From positions 1 through 64,000 of the forward strand of contig NZ_JSVC01000017.1 in the NCBI RefSeq assembly GCF_000814475.1: 64,000 nt of DNA, read 5' to 3'. Under the pieces are notes generated by a model, which saw only the letters and a list, made by a program, of their open reading frames with translations, was not told where the DNA came from and made no database searches. This DNA comes from Flavihumibacter solisilvae. GTDB lineage: Bacteria; Bacteroidota; Bacteroidia; Chitinophagales; Chitinophagaceae. Positions 35,861 to 43,968 of the stretch are shown one piece after another (position 1 is the stretch's first letter; each line of letters starts with the position of its first letter). The translations under genes and the position numbers were made by a program.

Positions 35861-36409
35861 ATGACGACAACCATTCAGCAATACGAGAAAACGATCGGGT
35901 TTTGCAGGGAAATTTTTTTGAACAAGACAAAGGATTATGGCACATCCTGGCGGGTATACCGTCCCATCTCAATTGCAGACCAGATATATATTAAAGCCAA
36001 AAGGATCCGGACCATCCAGGAAAACCGGAAACAATTGATCGGCGACAGTATCCAGTCCGAATTCATGGGGATCCTTAATTACGCTGTTATCGGGCTTATC
36101 CAGCTTGAACTTCCGGCTGGTGCCCCGGATGAGCTGGATTTTGAAACCGTACGTGAGTGGTATGACCGGGAAGTCAATGTGACAAGAGAGCTGATGCTGC
36201 AGAAGAACCACGATTATGGCGAAGCCTGGCGCGACCTTAGCCAGGAAAGTTTCACGGACCTTATTCTTTCAAAACTCATGCGTATCAGGCAGATCCTGGC
36301 AAATGAAGGGAAAACCCTGGTAAGCGAAGGCATTGATGCGAATTACAGGGATATTTTCAACTATGCTGCGTTTGCGCTTATCATGATTAAAGAGCGGGAA
36401 GCCGCCTGA
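35861..36409 (+). CDS. DUF1599 domain-containing protein with internal duplication
   Basis: A 182-residue soluble protein built from two copies of one helical module. Copy 1 (about residues 20-80) has NKTKDYGTSWRVYRP, RIRTIQEN and FMGILNYAVIGLI; copy 2 (about 113-177) has QKNHDYGEAWRDLSQ, RIRQILAN and YRDIFNYAAFALI. The DYGxxWR motif in each half is the family hallmark. I recall the family also being described as a nucleotide-modification-associated domain, but a specific reaction is not established. It lies 36 bp upstream of the BT_3928-type gene and opposite folP, a neighbourhood conserved in many Bacteroidota, which hints at a housekeeping nucleotide or folate-linked role. Confidence 0.85.
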   Translation: MTTTIQQYEKTIGFCREIFLNKTKDYGTSWRVYRPISIADQIYIKAKRIRTIQENRKQLIGDSIQSEFMGILNYAVIGLIQLELPAGAPDELDFETVREWYDREVNVTRELMLQKNHDYGEAWRDLSQESFTDLILSKLMRIRQILANEGKTLVSEGIDANYRDIFNYAAFALIMIKEREAA

Positions 36410-36445
36410 TTGTGACAGCAAGTATTTTAAAGTAAATATACAAAT

Positions 36446-37564
36446 GTGAAAACACTATTAGTAGCATGCAGGTGGGTCGTTGGACTGCTGTTTATTTTTT
36501 CCGGCCTGGTTAAAGCAAATGATCCGCTTGGCCTTAGTTATAAAATGCAGGAGTTTTTCGAAGTGTGGGGATGGCATGCCCTGAATGACTATACCCTTGC
36601 GTTTTCAATCCTGATGATCGCATTTGAAATAATTGCTGGTGTGGCAGTAATAATCGGGTGGCAGATGCGATTATTCAGCTGGCTGTTGCTGGGGTTGATC
36701 GTTTTCTTCACCTTCCTAACAGGATATGCGCTTCTTTCCGGGAAAATTAAAGCCTGTGGCTGCTTTGGCGATTGTATTCCGTTAACACCCACGCATTCGT
36801 TTATTAAAGATCTCGTATTGCTTGGCCTGATCCTGCTTTTGTTTGCCAATCGAAACAGGATGCAAACGGCGACGGCCAGCCGAACCAGCATTTTATTGCT
36901 TGCCGCTTCTATTTTATTCAGCTTTGGGTTTCAATGGTACGTCCTGCGTCATCTTCCGGTAGTGGATTGTCTTCCTTATAAGAAAGGTAAACTGATTTCG
37001 GAACAGATGAAGATCCCGGCAGGTGCTATTCCCGACAGCTCAATCATTACATTCGTTTACAACAGGCAGGGACAGGATGTAGAATTTACTGCAGACAAAT
37101 TCCCTGATGATTTCGATGATGCTACTTACAAATTTGTAAAACGGTACGACAAGCTTATCAGGAAAGGAAATGCCGAACCACCGATCAAGGATTTTGTATT
37201 GCTCTCGCCCGGTGGCTCCGATACAACGCAGGCCATACTGGCGCAGAAGGGTGAACAGGTATGGGTTTTTATCCGGGATCTTCCAGGCAACGAAACCGAT
37301 GATGTTAAAAAGGTCTTGTCGCAACTCAAGGCCGTTTCCGGTAACAGGAATATTCCACTTTACGTGATTACACCGGTTGCCGAAAAAGTTATGACATCAC
37401 TGAGCGCCGATCTGTCGGGTACAACAGTATTCCGTAGCGATGCAGTTGCTGTAAAAACAGCTGCGCGGCATGATGTTACTATTTACCACATCAGCAATGG
37501 TGCGGTTGAAGATAAATGGTCATTGCCCGATGCTTCCGGTGCACTCCGGGAATTATCAAGATAA
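36446..37564 (+). CDS. BT_3928/DoxX-like integral membrane protein
   Basis: A 372-residue inner-membrane protein. The start is GTG 36446; the overlapping ATG at 36444 runs straight into a stop. The N-terminal half is DoxX/MauE-like, with four or five membrane segments (about 5-23, 48-67, 74-94, 120-140 and 148-166) and a conserved ACGCFGDC cluster (about 108-115) that suggests thiol or quinone redox chemistry. The C-terminal ~200 residues are soluble, probably periplasmic, with a thioredoxin-like impression (VWVFIRDLPGNETDD, NIPLYVITP). It follows DUF1599 by 36 bp, as in other Bacteroidota. Function unknown. Confidence 0.8.
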   Translation: MKTLLVACRWVVGLLFIFSGLVKANDPLGLSYKMQEFFEVWGWHALNDYTLAFSILMIAFEIIAGVAVIIGWQMRLFSWLLLGLIVFFTFLTGYALLSGKIKACGCFGDCIPLTPTHSFIKDLVLLGLILLLFANRNRMQTATASRTSILLLAASILFSFGFQWYVLRHLPVVDCLPYKKGKLISEQMKIPAGAIPDSSIITFVYNRQGQDVEFTADKFPDDFDDATYKFVKRYDKLIRKGNAEPPIKDFVLLSPGGSDTTQAILAQKGEQVWVFIRDLPGNETDDVKKVLSQLKAVSGNRNIPLYVITPVAEKVMTSLSADLSGTTVFRSDAVAVKTAARHDVTIYHISNGAVEDKWSLPDASGALRELSR

Positions 37565-37575
37565 AACCTAACTGC

Positions 37576-38628
37576 TTGTTTCGTTTTTTCATCCAAAAAT
37601 TTATTTACAGCATTCTCGTGCTATTGGGAGTTGTTGTACTGGTCTTTGTGTTGTTTCAGGGGTTTGGTGATCCGTCCCGGCTCGTGATGGGACAGAGAGC
37701 TGACCAGGCTACGCAGGAAAACATCCGTCGCGACCTTCACCTCGACCAACCGCGATGGAAGCAGTTTGTGTTATACCTGAATGATATTTCCCCGATCGCT
37801 ATACATTCCGCTGAAGAGATCAGGAGCAAAAAATTGAAAGGAGTTTTTTTTGGAACAGCGAAGGTGAAAGCGGGGTTGAAGCTTCCATATTTGCGGCGAT
37901 CCTATCAGAGCAGGAGGGATGTGGGAACGGTCATAATGGAAGCCCTGCCCGGTACACTGATGCTTGCATTTGCAGCAATGGTACTTGCAACAGTCGCAGG
38001 AATCCTGCTTGGAATTCTTGCCGCTCTATATAAAGGAACCTGGGTCGATACGAGTGCCATCTTCGGAAGTATTTTGGGGATCTCGGCACCCTCTTTTTTT
38101 ATGGCAATTGCTATAGCCTACCTTTTTGGCTTCGTGTGGAGCAATTATACAGGGTTGCATATGACCGGTAGCTGGTTCGATCTGTCAACTACTACGGGCA
38201 AACCTTATCTCACCCTATCTAACCTGGTTCTGCCTGCCATTACACTGGGTATTCGTCCGCTTGCCATTATCGCCCAGCTTACAAGGGCTTCTTTACTTGA
38301 TGTTGTCGGGCAGGATTATATCCGGACTGCAATCGCAAAAGGACTTCCATCACACAAAGTGATTGGCAAGCATGCCCTCCGGAATGCCCTTAATCCTGTA
38401 GTTACTGCTATTACCGGCTGGTTTGCAGAGCTCCTGGCAGGAGCATTTTTTGTCGAATATATTTTTGGCTGGAAAGGCATTGGTAAACTTACAGTCGACG
38501 CGCTTGAAAAACTTGATTTCCCCGTTGTAATGGGTTCTGTTCTTGTTTCAGCCTGTTTCTTTGTGCTGGTCAACTTCCTGGCAGACATGCTATACGGCAT
38601 TATTGATCCTCGTGCCAGGCGTGCCTGA
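37576..38628 (+). CDS. ABC transporter permease, OppB/DppB type, orphan
   Basis: The inner-membrane permease of a peptide/nickel-type importer. From the proposed TTG at 37576 it has 350 residues; a frame open back to 37516 would overlap the preceding gene by 49 bp, and no ATG exists near the first membrane helix. Predicted helices are at about 6-27, 135-157, 165-190, 235-255, 285-305 and 320-342. The permease EAA-loop motif is represented by QDYIRTAIAKGLPSHKV. A segment of about 45 residues (IRSKKLKGVFFGTAKVK onward) enlarges the first periplasmic loop. No DppC, ATPase or binding protein is adjacent, so partners must be elsewhere. It probably shares the DUF1599/BT_3928 transcript. Confidence 0.8.
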   Translation: MFRFFIQKFIYSILVLLGVVVLVFVLFQGFGDPSRLVMGQRADQATQENIRRDLHLDQPRWKQFVLYLNDISPIAIHSAEEIRSKKLKGVFFGTAKVKAGLKLPYLRRSYQSRRDVGTVIMEALPGTLMLAFAAMVLATVAGILLGILAALYKGTWVDTSAIFGSILGISAPSFFMAIAIAYLFGFVWSNYTGLHMTGSWFDLSTTTGKPYLTLSNLVLPAITLGIRPLAIIAQLTRASLLDVVGQDYIRTAIAKGLPSHKVIGKHALRNALNPVVTAITGWFAELLAGAFFVEYIFGWKGIGKLTVDALEKLDFPVVMGSVLVSACFFVLVNFLADMLYGIIDPRARRA

Positions 38629-38733
38629 AATCATTTATTTTCAAACCAGGCAACCCTGCTGACACCCTCAACGTATATTATTTCAGTACGATTACCCAGC
38701 TGAAAATTAAGCGTTTGTATTAAGCGGGAAAAA

Positions 38734-39468
38734 ATGTTTGAAACAAATAATTCTTTTGTTGGACACGAGTCCCGGGCTGCCTTTAAACAGCTCTACCTGC
38801 AGTTACGACAACAGGAGCAAAGATTGTATTCCGACGATGAGCTAAGGGAACTGCCAGATATCCATAGCGGACACATACATTACCATGAATGGAAAATCCG
38901 CCGGCAATCATCATTAAGGCTGGCTAAATACCTCATGCGAAAAAAATCTCCCATACAGATTCTCGAGATCGGTTGCGGTAACGGATGGCTTGCCGCCAGG
39001 CTCGCAGGCATTGAAGGAAGTACAGTTACAGCCATTGATATAAATGGAGAAGAGATCAGGCAGGCGAAACGGGTATTCCATAAGACAAATCTCGATTTCC
39101 GCGAAATGGATTTTGACCCCGAGGGGTTTCCCGGTACAGCTTTCGATATAGTGGTGTTTGCTGCTTCACTACAGTATTTTTCCCCATTGAAATCAATCCT
39201 GGACAACGTGCTGAAATGCATGGCGGACGACGGAGAAATTCATATTCTCGACACCCATTTCTACAAAGCGTCGGAATTAGCTGATGCTGCAAACCGGTCA
39301 TGTAATTACTATACCGGGCGGGGTTATCCTGCCATGGCTGAATACTACTTTCACCACCAGATACAAGAACTGGATGGACTCAATTATAAGATAATGTACA
39401 ACCCGCAAAATCTGTTAAACAGGTTGTTTGTCAGGAATCCGTTTTATTGGATCTGCGTTTATCAATGA
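38734..39468 (+). CDS. Class I SAM-dependent methyltransferase
   Basis: A 244-residue soluble methyltransferase. The SAM-binding motif I is ILEIGCGNGWLAARLAG (about 76-92), with the acidic strand-2 end TAIDINGEEI and motif II DIVVFAASLQYF. An N-terminal extension (about 1-65) is rich in charged residues. It is the first gene of a three-gene plus-strand set: the radical SAM gene begins 3 bp after its stop and a second methyltransferase follows. The substrate is not identifiable; sugar, lipid or isoprenoid intermediates of the neighbouring polysaccharide region are candidates. Confidence 0.85.
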   Translation: MFETNNSFVGHESRAAFKQLYLQLRQQEQRLYSDDELRELPDIHSGHIHYHEWKIRRQSSLRLAKYLMRKKSPIQILEIGCGNGWLAARLAGIEGSTVTAIDINGEEIRQAKRVFHKTNLDFREMDFDPEGFPGTAFDIVVFAASLQYFSPLKSILDNVLKCMADDGEIHILDTHFYKASELADAANRSCNYYTGRGYPAMAEYYFHHQIQELDGLNYKIMYNPQNLLNRLFVRNPFYWICVYQ

Positions 39469-39471
39469 CCC

Positions 39472-40935
39472 ATGAAGAAAATATTATTTACTCATTCATA
39501 CTCATTGTGGTTTGATCCCAAACAAATGGCGATCGGCCATCCGTACCCGCCTCTCGGTACACTATATGCTGCAGCTCTGATGAGGCAAAATGGGTATGGA
39601 GTTTCCTTGTATGACGTTATGTTCGCCCGGGATACGGAAGATCTGGTTCACCAGGTAAGGGATTATCAACCCGACTTCTTTGTGATTTACGACGATGGGT
39701 TTAATTACCTGACAAAAATGTGTCTCACCAACATGCGTGAGCTGGCTTTCCGGATGATCAAACTGGCACGGCTCAATAACTGCACAGTAATTGTATGCAG
39801 CTCCGATTCTACTGACCACTATGCCGAATACCTTGCAGAAGGGGCTGATTTTATTATTTTGGGGGAAGGGGAGCTGACGTTATTGGAACTGGTTAATGAA
39901 CTTGCCGGTTTCAATGCGGAACCCGGTACGATTAATGGGATTGCACACAGGTTCAATGGCCGAGTAACGACAACGCCAAAGCGCCCGGTTTTACGTGAAC
40001 TGGATAGATTACCGCTTCCGGCGTGGGACCTCGTCCAAATGGAAAGATACCGTGAGACCTGGATAAAGAGCAGTGGCTATTTCTCCCTGAATATGAATAC
40101 TACACGTGGCTGTCCATATAAATGCAACTGGTGTGCGAAACCAATTTATGGTAACCGGTACAACTCGCGGAGTCCGCAACATGTGGTATGGGAAATGAAA
40201 ATGCTCCGGGAGATGTATGGGGTTGAGCACATATGGTTCTGCGATGATATCTTCGGACTCAAGCCCGGATGGGTTAAGGAATTCTCGATACTGTTACGGG
40301 AAGAACAATTGCGTATCCCATTTAAAATCCAGGCACGTGCAGATCTGATGATTGACGAGGAAATGGTAAGAGCACTAGCTTCTGCAGGTTGTGATAACGT
40401 CTGGATCGGAGCTGAAAGTGGTTCACAGAAAGTGCTTGATGCGATGGATAAAGGAATTACAATCGATCAGATCCGGACGGCAACCCCACTCATGAAGAAA
40501 TATGGGATAAAGCCTTCGTTCTTCATACAATTCGGGTATCCGGGTGAAACAAAAGAGGACATCTGGTTGACCATCGACCTGATCAACGAACTTCTTCCTG
40601 CTGAAATCGGGATTTCTGTTTCTTATCCACTGCCGGGAACCGGATTTTATGAAAGGGTAAGGGAGGAATTAAAGTTAAAGGCTAACTGGACTGACTCAGA
40701 TGAAATGGCGCTGATGTTCACAAATACATATCCGCCGGCCTATTATAAACAGCTGCATACTTATGTTCACCAGAATTACCATACCCACCTGGCTAAGAAC
40801 AGCATTCGCAACCTGCTAAGGAATCCGCTGCGTGCTTCTGCCGTCAAATTGAAATCGGCATGCTCATTCCTGTATTATGCACCTCTCACTTACATGCAAA
40901 AAATTAAACTGAACCGGCTGGAAAAGGCCATTTGA
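39472..40935 (+). CDS. Radical SAM protein with N-terminal B12-binding-like domain
   Basis: A 487-residue enzyme with an N-terminal cobalamin-binding-like Rossmann domain (about 1-150) and a radical SAM barrel. The [4Fe-4S] ligands are C214, C218 and C221 in RGCPYKCNWCAKP, and the SAM-contact segments ICDD-like WFCDDIFGL and WIGAESGSQKVLDAM are present. The DxHxxG motif that ligates cobalamin base-off is not visible, so B12 may bind differently or not at all. The N-terminal motif HPYPPLGTLYAAALMRQNGY is typical of the class B and BchE-like groups. It lies between two methyltransferases with gaps of 3 and 0 bp, implying a common pathway. The reaction is unknown: C-methylation or ring and carbon-skeleton chemistry are both possible. 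Confidence 0.85.
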   Translation: MKKILFTHSYSLWFDPKQMAIGHPYPPLGTLYAAALMRQNGYGVSLYDVMFARDTEDLVHQVRDYQPDFFVIYDDGFNYLTKMCLTNMRELAFRMIKLARLNNCTVIVCSSDSTDHYAEYLAEGADFIILGEGELTLLELVNELAGFNAEPGTINGIAHRFNGRVTTTPKRPVLRELDRLPLPAWDLVQMERYRETWIKSSGYFSLNMNTTRGCPYKCNWCAKPIYGNRYNSRSPQHVVWEMKMLREMYGVEHIWFCDDIFGLKPGWVKEFSILLREEQLRIPFKIQARADLMIDEEMVRALASAGCDNVWIGAESGSQKVLDAMDKGITIDQIRTATPLMKKYGIKPSFFIQFGYPGETKEDIWLTIDLINELLPAEIGISVSYPLPGTGFYERVREELKLKANWTDSDEMALMFTNTYPPAYYKQLHTYVHQNYHTHLAKNSIRNLLRNPLRASAVKLKSACSFLYYAPLTYMQKIKLNRLEKAI

Positions 40936-41760
40936 ATGAAAGCAGAAACAAATACATACGAGCAACTTGCAGCCGCAGCATTCGACAACCAGTCGGAAGT
41001 TTTTGATCAGATTTATGGAAGGGATAAAATCATCGCATACAAAAGGCAAAGAGTACATAATCACCTGTTACAATACCTGCAACCCGGTAGTACCGTACTG
41101 GAACTTAATTGTGGAACTGGCGAAGATGCGATCTTCCTGGGGCAACTTGGTTGTAAGGTACATGCGACAGATATAGCCCCGGGTATGTTACGCCGCCTTC
41201 AGCAGAAGGTCGACGCGTTAAACCTGAATGAAACCGTTACCAGTGAAACCTGTTCATTCGGTCAATTACAGCAGTTAAACAACGAAGGACCATATGATCA
41301 TATCTTTTCAAACTTTGCGGGTCTGAATTGTACGTCCGACCTGGACAAAGTGCTTGGTTCATTCTCCGGGCTCCTGAAGCCCGGTGGGAAAGTGACCCTT
41401 GTTTTACTTCCCCGTTTCTGTTTGTGGGAAAGCCTACTGGTATTCAAAGGAAAGTTCAGAACAGCATTCCGCAGATTTTTCAGTACCCGGGGGAGAGAAG
41501 CCCATGTGGAAGGAATACATTTCAGGTGCTGGTATTATAACCCTTCATATGTCCGGACCTGCCTGAAAGAAAACTTCGTCCATTTATCCACTGAAGGGTT
41601 GTGTACCCTAGTTCCTCCTTCCTATATACTGGGATTCGCTGACCATTACCCCCAACTGTTCGGCTTCCTCAAACAGGCGGAAAACAGGCTCAGGTATTTG
41701 TGGCCATGGAAGTTTGTCGGGGATTACTACATCATTTCATTTGTAAAGAAGGGAGGGTAG
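40936..41760 (+). CDS. Class I SAM-dependent methyltransferase
   Basis: A 274-residue methyltransferase with motif I VLELNCGTGEDAIFLGQLG (about 54-72), TDIAPGMLRRL and DHIFSNFAGLNC. A C-terminal half with several aromatic and basic stretches may bind a lipid or glycan substrate. The ATG follows the stop of the radical SAM gene directly (no gap). Its last 29 bp overlap the 3' end of the convergent nucleotidyltransferase gene. It does not closely resemble the methyltransferase at 38734 beyond the SAM fold. The substrate is not identifiable. Confidence 0.85.
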   Translation: MKAETNTYEQLAAAAFDNQSEVFDQIYGRDKIIAYKRQRVHNHLLQYLQPGSTVLELNCGTGEDAIFLGQLGCKVHATDIAPGMLRRLQQKVDALNLNETVTSETCSFGQLQQLNNEGPYDHIFSNFAGLNCTSDLDKVLGSFSGLLKPGGKVTLVLLPRFCLWESLLVFKGKFRTAFRRFFSTRGREAHVEGIHFRCWYYNPSYVRTCLKENFVHLSTEGLCTLVPPSYILGFADHYPQLFGFLKQAENRLRYLWPWKFVGDYYIISFVKKGG

Positions 41761-42676
41761 TCCCTTTGTCATGCCTGGACTGCTCAATTAAGGAAAAGAC
41801 CTTTTCCTGATAGGCTTTTATGAACCTGACCTGGAAATTCATTGGATCAGGCTTTGCAACATGTTTGCTGGCAGCCATACTCATGATGTTCCCTTTTACA
41901 TTCCGCTTTTTCTGAATGGTCTTCCGGTTCCACCGCTTCGCAGTTATGCGCATCAGTGATGCTTCCAGCCAGTTACCAAAAGCATTATTGAGCAGCCATT
42001 CCATGAGTTTTTTAAATACATGCCCACGAAGTTTTTTAGTTGCGGAAAGACCAATGAACTTATTTGGAAGATAGGCTTTAGCCCATGAATTTGCAGCATA
42101 GAATTCTTCGAATGCGTCGCGTCCCTGCAATGGGATCAGTGTGGCTACCTCAATTGCAGTATAAATGTTCTTTTCCACAATTTCAAGCTGATGTTCGTCA
42201 ACATAGTAATTCATGCAGTAATAATGTTGCCTGTTAACAAGGAACGTCAGCTTCTTAAAGCAATGCATAAGAGTGCGCGCAATCCAGATCCTGTCTTTTT
42301 TTGTGATAATGAACAGGTCAATGTCGGAGTTGGCATCGGCGAAGTTTTTGGAGAGTGATCCAGAAATACCCACACCACGCACATATGGAAATAATATCAG
42401 CAATTTACCTACCCGCTTTGCAATCTTCAGCATTTCAATTGCTTTTCTATTTCCTTCCTTCCTGGTCGATGCTACCTCTGTATTGGCTCTGAGTGAATAA
42501 TAATCGCCAATCCTGAAAATCAGCCTGCTTGTACAGAGCTGGTCAAGTTCTTCTGTAAATTCAGTAGAATCATATCTGTTTTCAAGGAAGGAAAAGACCT
42601 CGTTGGATGTCAGCGGGTATTCAAACATATCGAAATAGGCGAGGGTCGCCAGGATATTTTCCTTTAAGCGTATCAT
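41732..42676 (-). CDS. Nucleotidyltransferase-fold protein with N-terminal winged-helix-like region
   Basis: A 314-residue protein with a DNA polymerase beta-type nucleotidyltransferase core: GISGSLSKNFADANSDIDLFII (about 103-124) supplies the GS motif and the DxD metal pair. The first ~70 residues (ILATLAYFDMFEYPLTSNEVFSFL) look like a winged helix. A C-terminal ~120 residues are helical and basic. This type of gene recurs within Bacteroidota surface-polysaccharide loci, but its substrate is unknown. It is the last gene of the minus-strand operon: its start overlaps the 3' end of the polymerase/ligase gene by 4 bp, and its 3' end overlaps the convergent methyltransferase by 29 bp. Confidence 0.75.
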   Translation of the reverse strand: MIRLKENILATLAYFDMFEYPLTSNEVFSFLENRYDSTEFTEELDQLCTSRLIFRIGDYYSLRANTEVASTRKEGNRKAIEMLKIAKRVGKLLILFPYVRGVGISGSLSKNFADANSDIDLFIITKKDRIWIARTLMHCFKKLTFLVNRQHYYCMNYYVDEHQLEIVEKNIYTAIEVATLIPLQGRDAFEEFYAANSWAKAYLPNKFIGLSATKKLRGHVFKKLMEWLLNNAFGNWLEASLMRITAKRWNRKTIQKKRNVKGNIMSMAASKHVAKPDPMNFQVRFIKAYQEKVFSLIEQSRHDKGTTLPSLQMK

Positions 42677-43968
42677 GAGGCAGGATTGGTGATTTTAAAT
42701 TTGAGGTCTGAATAGATAAGCAATGAAAAAAAGATGCTATAGAAATAAATACCCTTATCCCTGTCAATTATGTTTTCGGAGAAGCAGACTGTTGCTATAA
42801 TAAAAAGAAAGGCAAACAACAGGAGATCTTTCTCTTTTAATGACACTTTGAAACCATAATACAGTGTAGCAAGAAATATAAGCAATCCTGTAATGCCGAA
42901 CTTTAGAAACATGCTTATAAACTGGTTGTGTGCATTTAAGTCTGACATATAGGAATGAAAGTATTTACTTCGGAAATAGCCTTCTTTTAATACTGTGATC
43001 TCAGAGCCTGAACCATAGCCTATAACAGGTGAATTTGCAGCAATTTTCAAAGCAAGGTTCCATCGTGCCAGCCTCGTGTCAGTTACCTCTGTAGAGGATT
43101 CCTTGCTTAGGTCTTTTTCCAGTTCAGTGACATATCGGTGTTTGAAATTGTTGAACCCGTAAATGACGCCAATTACCAGCAATGAAAGTGGGATGATAAA
43201 GAGTGCAAACCTGATGCGCCTGCTATAACTGAGTAAAAAGAACGGTACTCCCAGGTTTATGATCAGGAACAGGGCGATAAACACGGCCCTGGATCCCAAC
43301 TGGATAATACCGGCAGTCAGAATAACACAGCAAATCAGATAGAAAAAGCGAAGCCGGGGCTTCTTTTCCTTAATTACGAGACCGAGAAGGAAGACCAGTC
43401 CCGCAGCGATCTGCATTGCCAGGTAAGTAGCATGCATACCAATTGGTTGGGAAAAGTTATGATTGATGAAAGAGGGCGTGAATAGGGTGTAAGGGCTGAG
43501 GTGGTAATAGATGATTACTACAATAGCGTACAGGTAGAGATAAGTTATTACCAGGACGCAGGCGAGAGAAAATGCCAGGAAGAAATGGTTTCGGTATTTT
43601 TTCAGGTCAAGCGGGTTCAGGCAAAAGGTCAAAGGTGCAAGCAGGATCGAGACCTGCATACCAACTTCCTTGAATGCTTCGGGTCTGTTTAATGAATACA
43701 GGGTTCCGAGCAGTGTGAGAAAGAATACTGAGGATAAGAATAGGTTGCTAATAGAAAATACGGGCCTGGAGTTACTTTTTTTCAGGTGGATGAGGGTATG
43801 TATAATCAGGCTTATGAATATAACATGACTATAAAACATGTCAAATGGCAGACTGAGTAACAGCAACAATACATGGTAATAACTTATTTTATTCGCCACG
43901 TTATCTTCTATGATTAGCAATGACTTCATTACGCTGGTTGTTATAGCATTCAAGGATGAAATTTTCAT
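42673..43968 (-). CDS. O-antigen ligase/polymerase family membrane protein (Wzy_C type)
   Basis: A 431-residue inner-membrane protein with about ten to twelve predicted helices. A large periplasmic loop (about residues 285-360) carries the Wzy_C pattern RLARWNLALKIAANSPVIGYGSG and, further on, LNAHNQFISMFLKFGITG, with the His typical of WaaL/Wzy ligases. Its role would be polymerising or transferring lipid-linked glycan in the periplasm. Alternative starts are 43968 and 43929; both overlap the upstream glycosyltransferase gene (by 68 or 29 bp), and the shorter is equally plausible. It is the second polymerase-like gene of the operon, so one may be the polymerase and the other the ligase. Confidence 0.82.
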   Translation of the reverse strand: MKISSLNAITTSVMKSLLIIEDNVANKISYYHVLLLLLSLPFDMFYSHVIFISLIIHTLIHLKKSNSRPVFSISNLFLSSVFFLTLLGTLYSLNRPEAFKEVGMQVSILLAPLTFCLNPLDLKKYRNHFFLAFSLACVLVITYLYLYAIVVIIYYHLSPYTLFTPSFINHNFSQPIGMHATYLAMQIAAGLVFLLGLVIKEKKPRLRFFYLICCVILTAGIIQLGSRAVFIALFLIINLGVPFFLLSYSRRIRFALFIIPLSLLVIGVIYGFNNFKHRYVTELEKDLSKESSTEVTDTRLARWNLALKIAANSPVIGYGSGSEITVLKEGYFRSKYFHSYMSDLNAHNQFISMFLKFGITGLLIFLATLYYGFKVSLKEKDLLLFAFLFIIATVCFSENIIDRDKGIYFYSIFFSLLIYSDLKFKITNPAS

